Assembly: GCA_013415575.1 (NCBI GenBank)
Contig: JAAEES010000077.1
Location: 1-10,088, forward strand
Reading direction: 5' to 3'
Source of the DNA: Methanomicrobiales archaeon
GTDB lineage: Archaea; Halobacteriota; Methanomicrobia; Methanomicrobiales; Methanospirillaceae
DNA: 10,088 nt
In this document: one piece after another, positions 5,463 to 10,088 of the stretch
How positions within the stretch are numbered: position 1 is the first letter of the stretch
How the letters are laid out: the number at the start of each line of letters is the position of its first letter
Translations under genes and position numbers: made by a program
Notes under the pieces: model-generated
The model's input: the letters and a program-made list of their open reading frames with translations, nothing else
Told to the model about the DNA's origin: nothing
The model's database searches: none

Positions 5463-6638
5463 ATGGACGTGGTCATGATCCGGTACGGGGAACTCTTCCT
5501 GAAGAGTGAGCCGGTCAAGCGGCAATTCATCCAGAATCTGCTGCGAAATATCGGGAAAGCACTCGAATCCGAAGGCCTCACCCACCGGTTTGAGCTCCAC
5601 CGGGGCCGGATCCTCATCCATGGGGATGAACCCGGCAAAATCGCCGAAATCGCGAGCCGTATCTTCGGCATCGTCGAGGTCTCGGTCTGCACCCTTACAG
5701 AGAGCACAGTTCGTGCCGTCTCCCGGGTAGCCGTGAAACGGGCCACTACCCACCTGGCAGACGGCGGCAGCTTTGCAGTCCGGGCACGGCGGCAGGGGGT
5801 GGAGGGGATCACCAGCCAGGAGATCGGGGCGCAGGTGGGTGCGGCCATCCTCGATGCCTTCCCAGAGGCAACCGTCGATCTCACCCGCCCGGAATACGAG
5901 ATCTTTGTCGAGATGCGGGAATACGGATCACTCGTGTATGACTGCCCCCTCCCTGCCCCGGGAGGCCTCCCCTGGGGAACGCAGGGGCGGGCCCTCTCCC
6001 TCCTCTCATCAGGTATCGACTCCCCGGTCGCAACCTGGCTGATGATGAAGCGGGGCTGCGAGATAGCCTCCCTCCACATCGATGCAGGGAAGTTTGCGGG
6101 AGCAGACGTGCTCTCCCGGGCACTGGCCCATCATGCAACGCTCTCCACCTGGTGCCGGGGATTCCCCATGGAACTTCTGGTGGCCGATGCCGAACCATTC
6201 TACGAGGCCCTGGTCAGCAGGCCGCCGGCACGGTACCGGTGTGTACTCTGCAAACGGTTCATGCTGCGACTCGGGAGCCGTCTCGTCCGCGACCGTCACT
6301 TTGCCGTCCTGGTCACCGGCGACAGCCTCGGCCAGGTGGCCTCCCAGACCCTCGCCAACCTCACCACCATCTCAGATGCGGCGACCGTTCCCCTGGTCCG
6401 TCCGCTCATCGCCTTTGACAAGAACGAGACGGTGGCCATCGCCCGGAAGATCGGGACTTTTCACCCGGAACCAGCCGACCTCGGCTGCCATGCCGTCCCG
6501 CGGATGCCGGCAACCGCCGCCGGTGCTGATGAGATTCGCACGGCGGAGGAGCAGCTCGGGATGGATGAGCTGGTTGAAGCGGCGCTGGGCCGGATAGATG
6601 TGAAAATCGCACTCAACGGGAAGATTCTGGACGATTAG
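5463..6638 (+). CDS. thiI: tRNA 4-thiouridine synthase ThiI (archaeal, no rhodanese domain)
   Basis: A cytosolic tRNA-modifying enzyme that adenylates and thiolates uridine 8 of tRNA. The 391 residues show an N-terminal ferredoxin-like domain (MIRYGELFLKS), a THUMP domain (about 55-160, ending in EIFVEMREYGSLVYD) that binds the tRNA acceptor end, and a PP-loop ATP pyrophosphatase domain starting at LSSGIDSPVA (181-190); the usual SGGIDS is SSGIDS here. GDSLGQVASQTLANL (287-300) and RPLIAFDKNE are further ThiI signatures. The rhodanese domain of the E. coli enzyme is absent. Instead C260-x2-C263 and C342 are present. In methanogen ThiI such a CxxC plus a third Cys is reported to hold an iron-sulfur cluster and to use sulfide directly (recalled from Methanococcus maripaludis work). 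A thiamine role is unlikely without rhodanese. It converges with the NERD-CAP gene, overlapping by four bases at the stops. Confidence 0.95.
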   Translation: MDVVMIRYGELFLKSEPVKRQFIQNLLRNIGKALESEGLTHRFELHRGRILIHGDEPGKIAEIASRIFGIVEVSVCTLTESTVRAVSRVAVKRATTHLADGGSFAVRARRQGVEGITSQEIGAQVGAAILDAFPEATVDLTRPEYEIFVEMREYGSLVYDCPLPAPGGLPWGTQGRALSLLSSGIDSPVATWLMMKRGCEIASLHIDAGKFAGADVLSRALAHHATLSTWCRGFPMELLVADAEPFYEALVSRPPARYRCVLCKRFMLRLGSRLVRDRHFAVLVTGDSLGQVASQTLANLTTISDAATVPLVRPLIAFDKNETVAIARKIGTFHPEPADLGCHAVPRMPATAAGADEIRTAEEQLGMDELVEAALGRIDVKIALNGKILDD

Positions 6639-7909
6639 AATTCCTCAACCGTGGTGTTTTCCTGCTCCATGGCATTCTCCAGTACAGCTGCCGGAGCGAT
6701 ATCTGCATCAGGAATGTCCAGGATCCCGATGAAGGAGCAGTAGCCCTGGGTGCAGGCGATTGACCCTCCGGAATAGGGGGCAAAGAGGCGGTCCCTGTTG
6801 CCCTCGTCTGACACCCAGGCATCAACGGCATGCTGCTCGATGCCATAGGTATAGCCGTTCCACTGGCCGTAGGCGGTCTCAACGACCGTTCGGTTCTCCG
6901 GGATGCCGAACTGCTCTTTCAGGGTCCGGGCGGACGAACCGGTCTCTGGATTGGTATAATCAAGGTAGCGGAACGCAGCCATATCGGCGGATCGGGAGAG
7001 GGCAAGCCCGAAGGCCCGCTCGTCATACGGCACCGGCGCCAGTCCCTCGGAAATCCGGATCCGGTTCAGGTAGATCATGGCATCCTGGGCATCGGCCGGC
7101 CCGCTGTTGGATTTGATCAGGTCCCGTCCGCTCTCCTGCACAAGGCCGGAGAAGACGGCCCCAATCCCTGAAAAGGTACTCATGACCGCCACCCGGGCTC
7201 CGGGTACCAGGTACATCAGGGCCAGGACGCCGATGAGCAGGAGGATGATGGCAAGGGCGGCAACCGCACCCCTGCTCAGCCGGAATCTCTTCGGGGCGAT
7301 CATCGGGCGGGGGAGGACCGGCCGGCCGCTCTCGAACTGGTATTCTTCGAGGTGCAGCCCTTCCACGATGGCATCCATATCCTGCAGCCGGAGCGTGTAC
7401 CCGGAGTCGATGAACCGCATGGATTCAAGAAGGTTTTCGGCCGTCACGACCCGGAACCACTTCACCCGGCGAAAATCGATCTGGTTGTCCGGGTAGGTGC
7501 TTCCCTTGCAGAAATAGAGCCAGGAACTCATCTTCCGGAGGTTGTTACCCGGGATATGGGTCAGGTGTTCCCGGAAGATGGGGATGAGACGGTCAACGAA
7601 GTCCTGGCGGTGGTTCTTGGCCTGGAGAAAGAGGTTCGGGAGCTGGATGGGCCCGTCACCGGTGACGACCTCCCACCCGCCGTTCTCGATGCCATGGATC
7701 TCGCCCGAGAAGGCCTTGAGCTCGAGGATGAGCGGACCGTTCCGGGTGAGGAGGACACAGTCGAGCTGGCCGTTTGCCACCAGGACATTGGTCAGCACGT
7801 AGACCGGTTCTTTCTGGAATTCCCGGGAGATGATGCGGACAATCTCCCTGATCTGGCGGTATTCATGCTCATACCGTATTTTATCCCCTCGAAAAAACCG
7901 GATACCCAT
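6635..7909 (-). CDS. NERD nuclease-like domain, one membrane helix and CAP/SCP-like domain fused
   Basis: A 424-residue protein with an unusual domain order. Residues about 12-120 look like a NERD (nuclease-related) domain: the core G..D..LLT..G....E.K is seen as D50, E63 and K65 in QLDCVLLTRNGPLILELKAFSG, resembling PD-(D/E)xK nuclease sites. A basic stretch (RPMIAPKRFRLSRG, 201-214) precedes one membrane helix (215-235), which by the positive-inside rule puts the NERD domain in the cytoplasm. Residues 272-398 resemble the CAP/SCP (YkwD-like) domain: LNRIRISEGLAPVPYDERA, LALSRSADMAAF and a C-terminal CSFIGIL strand, with C386 and C391 able to form a disulfide outside the cell. The usual CAP histidine of the HxxP segment is replaced (YTNP), so metal binding may be lost. 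ATG 7909 has GAGGG seven bases upstream. Function is unknown. Confidence 0.8.
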   Translation of the reverse strand: MGIRFFRGDKIRYEHEYRQIREIVRIISREFQKEPVYVLTNVLVANGQLDCVLLTRNGPLILELKAFSGEIHGIENGGWEVVTGDGPIQLPNLFLQAKNHRQDFVDRLIPIFREHLTHIPGNNLRKMSSWLYFCKGSTYPDNQIDFRRVKWFRVVTAENLLESMRFIDSGYTLRLQDMDAIVEGLHLEEYQFESGRPVLPRPMIAPKRFRLSRGAVAALAIILLLIGVLALMYLVPGARVAVMSTFSGIGAVFSGLVQESGRDLIKSNSGPADAQDAMIYLNRIRISEGLAPVPYDERAFGLALSRSADMAAFRYLDYTNPETGSSARTLKEQFGIPENRTVVETAYGQWNGYTYGIEQHAVDAWVSDEGNRDRLFAPYSGGSIACTQGYCSFIGILDIPDADIAPAAVLENAMEQENTTVEEF

Positions 7910-8037
7910 CAGAGAACCCTCATGCTCGCCCGTATGCCTGTGTATGCTTCATGTTAGGTCTTATTTTTGATTAAACTAACCGGTATATATCAGAATCCCG
8001 GGCAGGAATTCAGGGGAACTGAGAACCAGGAGGGAGC
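7910..8037. promoter_or_regulatory. Divergent promoter region between NERD-CAP gene and DUF1848 gene
   Basis: Rightward: TATATAT (7984-7990) is a clear TATA box preceded by the BRE-like ACTAACCGG, predicting a start near 8013 and a leader of about 25 bases with AGGAGGG (8028-8034) before ATG 8038. Leftward: the minus strand has TTTAATC and AAAAATAAG in 7961-7977, TATA-like, which would give the NERD-CAP gene a leader of about 35 bases with GAGGG before its ATG. The two genes share this 128-base region and might be coregulated. Confidence 0.6.
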
Positions 8038-9087
8038 ATGGCCAGGTGGAAGGGATGGGAGCGGGTCCGCATCAGGGAGGATGACGGGGCAGTCCTGGAC
8101 CCCGGTGATCCCGGCTACGCCACCGGCCGTGAAGCCATCGCCCCGGTCATCATCTCCACCAGCCGTTCCACCGATATCCCGGCCTTCTATGGAGACTGGT
8201 TCATGGACCGGCTCCGGAGGGGATACGCGGCATGGGCAAACCCGTTCTCCGGGCGGCTCCAGTACGTCTCGTTCTCACGGGCACGGGTGATGGTCTTCTG
8301 GTCGAAGAATCCCCGTCCGTTCCTCCCGGCTCTCGGGGAACTCAGGGATGCCGGGTACGATATCCTCGTTCTCTTCACCCTGAACGACTACCGGGAAGAG
8401 GGTCTTGAGCCCGGAGTCCCCCGGCTCGACGAGCGGATCCGGACCTTTTCGGAGATCTCATCATGTATCGGAGAAGGGAGGCTGACCTGGCGGTTTGACC
8501 CAATCCTTCTTTCTGATACTCTCACCGTCGATCGCCTGCTGGAGAGGATCCAGGACATCGGGGACCGGCTTTTCCGGCAGACCAGAAGGATGGTAATCAG
8601 CTTCATCGATATCGGGAGGTATGCACGGGTGAGGAGAAACCTTGCCGCTGCAGGACACTCCGGAGTCCGGGAACCGTCCCACGGGGAAATAATACGGATT
8701 GCCCGGGGGCTGTCCGAACTGAACGAGGGATGGGGTCTCGAGATCCAGGCCTGCGGGGAGGAGTCCGACCTCTCTGCCTGGGGGATCGGGCGAGGGGCCT
8801 GTATCTCGTATGACACCCTCGTCCGGGAATTTCCCCGCGACCGGGTGCTGATGGATTTCCTCCGGCCGGAAGAGGATCGGGACAAGAGGAAGCGGGAGCT
8901 GAACGATCCCGGACAGCGGCGGTGGTGCGGCTGTGTGGCGAGCAAGGATATCGGTCACTACAGCACCTGTCCCCACGGGTGCCGGTACTGTTACGCCAAC
9001 GCATCACCCCTGCTCGTGGAACGGAACTACCGTCGCTACTGTGAAAACCGCGACCAGGGAATATTCCTGCCGGCGCTCGTCGAGTAG
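8038..9087 (+). CDS. DUF1848 family protein with C-terminal CX3CX2C cluster
   Basis: A 349-residue cytosolic protein of the DUF1848 family. The family signature is at the N-terminus: IISTSRSTDIPAFYGDWF (38-55), GYAAWANPFSG (62-72) and VMVFWSKNPRPFL (84-96). The middle has alternating strands and helices (ILVLFTLNDY, LTWRFDPILL, RRMVISFIDIGRY, GLEIQACGEE), suggesting a barrel-like alpha/beta fold. Near the C-terminus C297 and C299 are followed by CPHGCRYCYAN with C311, C315 and C318, the CX3CX2C spacing and YCYA context of radical SAM and spore-photolyase-like [4Fe-4S] sites. This suggests a radical SAM-type or Fe-S enzyme with the cluster motif placed at the end. Reaction and substrate are unknown. 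AGGAGGG four bases before the ATG supports the start. Confidence 0.85.
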   Translation: MARWKGWERVRIREDDGAVLDPGDPGYATGREAIAPVIISTSRSTDIPAFYGDWFMDRLRRGYAAWANPFSGRLQYVSFSRARVMVFWSKNPRPFLPALGELRDAGYDILVLFTLNDYREEGLEPGVPRLDERIRTFSEISSCIGEGRLTWRFDPILLSDTLTVDRLLERIQDIGDRLFRQTRRMVISFIDIGRYARVRRNLAAAGHSGVREPSHGEIIRIARGLSELNEGWGLEIQACGEESDLSAWGIGRGACISYDTLVREFPRDRVLMDFLRPEEDRDKRKRELNDPGQRRWCGCVASKDIGHYSTCPHGCRYCYANASPLLVERNYRRYCENRDQGIFLPALVE

Positions 9088-9181
9088 GCCTCCTCCCTGC
9101 CACATCCCGGGAACCCGGAGGGGCGTTTCCGACCAGGATGCCGTGCCCGTTCTACAGGCAATCGCCCTCTGGTAGGTTCCA

Positions 9182-9222
9182 GGCCTGGAGAGGGTTTTGC
9201 AGGCCGGGAGAGAGGCTTTTTT
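9182..9222 (+). terminator. Hairpin and T-run after the DUF1848 gene
   Basis: GGCCTG (9182-9187) pairs with CAGGCC (9200-9205) around a 12-base loop, and a run of six Ts follows at 9217-9222. The T-run fits an archaeal T-rich terminator for the rightward gene. The region 9088-9243 lies between convergent genes and holds no supported ORF. Confidence 0.5.
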
Positions 9223-9243
9223 CCATCCGGCATCAGGACTTTT

Positions 9244-10041
9244 TCAGCCGAGTTCGTCCCAGAACCGGGAAAGGGCATTCCAGACCAGTACTCCGGTCTC
9301 CCGTGTCAGGTCAGCATCCGGTGAAGCGGTGACAGGGTCGGCAGAGCTGGTCTCGTAGAGTGCCCGCGATACCTCGACCTGGATCCAGGGAATACCCCGG
9401 TGCCAGTAGTGGGCATTGGTGATGAATCCCCCCGAAAAGGGATTGTTGATCGCCACGTCAGCCCCCGGCCCGAGTTCCTCCCGGAAGGCCCCTGCGAGGG
9501 CCGTTATCCACCCGGCCGGACAGGTGGAGAGCGTTCCCGGACGCCGCTTTCCCTCCGCATCCCCGTTGTTACCGAGGCAGACCATGGGCCGTTGCCGGCC
9601 TGCATCGCGGTGGGTCGGCGGACCTTCCGGGAGCATGCTGTGGCAGTCGAGGGCAAGCGCGATCTTCGCGGGTTCGAGGAGCCGGTCGAGATCGGCATGG
9701 TAGGGGAAGTAATGGGCCATGAGCAGCTGGTGGATCAGGGTTATCTCCGGGACAATACCTCCCCGGAACACCGGGGTTCCGTGCACGGTCCGTACCTTCA
9801 CCACCCCGTCCGGATGTTTCGGGGGGAGATGGTAGGGAGGCCGGTTGAGATCCACGATCATCCGCGAGATATCGGTATCCCGGTACCAGGCAACCCGGTC
9901 CCTGAACGAGTAGACCAGCCGTGTCGATGGATCGCTGTAGTACTGAATCTCATCTGAGGAAAGGGCGACCAGTGCGGCAACCGCTTCCGGAACAGCGGTT
10001 CCCCCGTGCGGCACCGAGATGAGGAACGGATACCTGCCCAT
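9244..10041 (-). CDS. N-formylglutamate amidohydrolase family protein
   Basis: A 265-residue soluble protein of the N-formylglutamate amidohydrolase (HutG-like FGase) family, zinc-type hydrolases that cleave N-formyl or related N-acyl amino acids. Family motifs seen in order: ISVPHGGTAVP (8-18, with His12), DTDISRMIVDLNRPP (55-69), ALDCHSM (130-136, with D132 and H134 as likely metal ligands), NNPFSGGFITNAHY (199-212) and IQVEVSRALYE (220-230). Length fits the family. No other histidine-degradation genes are nearby, so the true substrate in this organism is open; many archaeal members are orphans. ATG 10041 gives a start shortly before the first motif, as is usual, but there is no ribosome site or TATA box visible before the window edge, so the gene may be leaderless or belong to an operon that begins beyond the window. 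Confidence 0.9.
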   Translation of the reverse strand: MGRYPFLISVPHGGTAVPEAVAALVALSSDEIQYYSDPSTRLVYSFRDRVAWYRDTDISRMIVDLNRPPYHLPPKHPDGVVKVRTVHGTPVFRGGIVPEITLIHQLLMAHYFPYHADLDRLLEPAKIALALDCHSMLPEGPPTHRDAGRQRPMVCLGNNGDAEGKRRPGTLSTCPAGWITALAGAFREELGPGADVAINNPFSGGFITNAHYWHRGIPWIQVEVSRALYETSSADPVTASPDADLTRETGVLVWNALSRFWDELG

Positions 10042-10088
10042 GGAGTGGAGGTGAGTCCCCGTCCGGCATCAAGGTTTGGCACGGTCCG

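Noticed and set aside
6635..7909. NERD-CAP gene as part of a defence island
   Set aside because: NERD domains occur in some defence proteins, but the neighbours (thiI, a DUF1848 gene) are housekeeping-like and no methylase, helicase or toxin partner is present.
1..10088. CRISPR array, tRNA, rRNA, insertion sequence or attachment site
   Set aside because: No regularly spaced repeats, cloverleaf with CCA-end features, transposase motifs or flanking repeats were found by reading both strands.

Overview
The window is most likely from a methanogenic archaeon of the Methanomicrobiales (Methanoregula-like). This rests on three things: several archaeal or methanogen-type protein families (DUF2150, a DUF5814-like protein, a ThiI without rhodanese domain but with a CxxC), archaeal promoter and ribosome-site signals (AT-rich TATA boxes, GGAGG/GGTGAT sites), and fairly GC-rich coding sequence. 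The assignment is inferred from memory of protein families; no search was run. The window is gene-dense, with no gap over about 170 bases. No rRNA, tRNA, CRISPR array or insertion sequence was seen.

Left part (1-1740, minus strand). Three small genes run leftwards as an apparent operon: a DUF2150 protein, then a DUF5814-like protein with a CxCx5CxC cluster (coupled through a 4-base GTGA overlap), then a DUF2703 protein with a CxxCxDTG motif. A strong hairpin lies just past the last gene. A short AT-rich region separates this operon from the rightward genes.

Ion-transport part (1741-5344, plus strand). A six-segment voltage-gated-type K+ channel is followed by a divergent CLC chloride channel/transporter. 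Next comes a UPF0114/YqhA-type membrane protein gene interrupted by a single in-frame TGA, and then an uncharacterised membrane protein. All four are membrane proteins.

Right part (5463-10041). ThiI (tRNA 4-thiouridine synthesis) converges with, and overlaps by four bases, a minus-strand gene for an unusual protein: an N-terminal NERD nuclease-like domain, one membrane segment and a C-terminal CAP/SCP-like domain. Divergent from it is a DUF1848 protein with a radical-SAM-like CX3CX2C motif near its C-terminus. The window ends with a minus-strand N-formylglutamate amidohydrolase-family gene.

The points most worth a second look are the in-frame TGA in the UPF0114 gene, the NERD-membrane-CAP fusion, the C-terminal cluster of the DUF1848 protein and the divergent CLC protein. 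I saw no clear complete new defence or mobile system.
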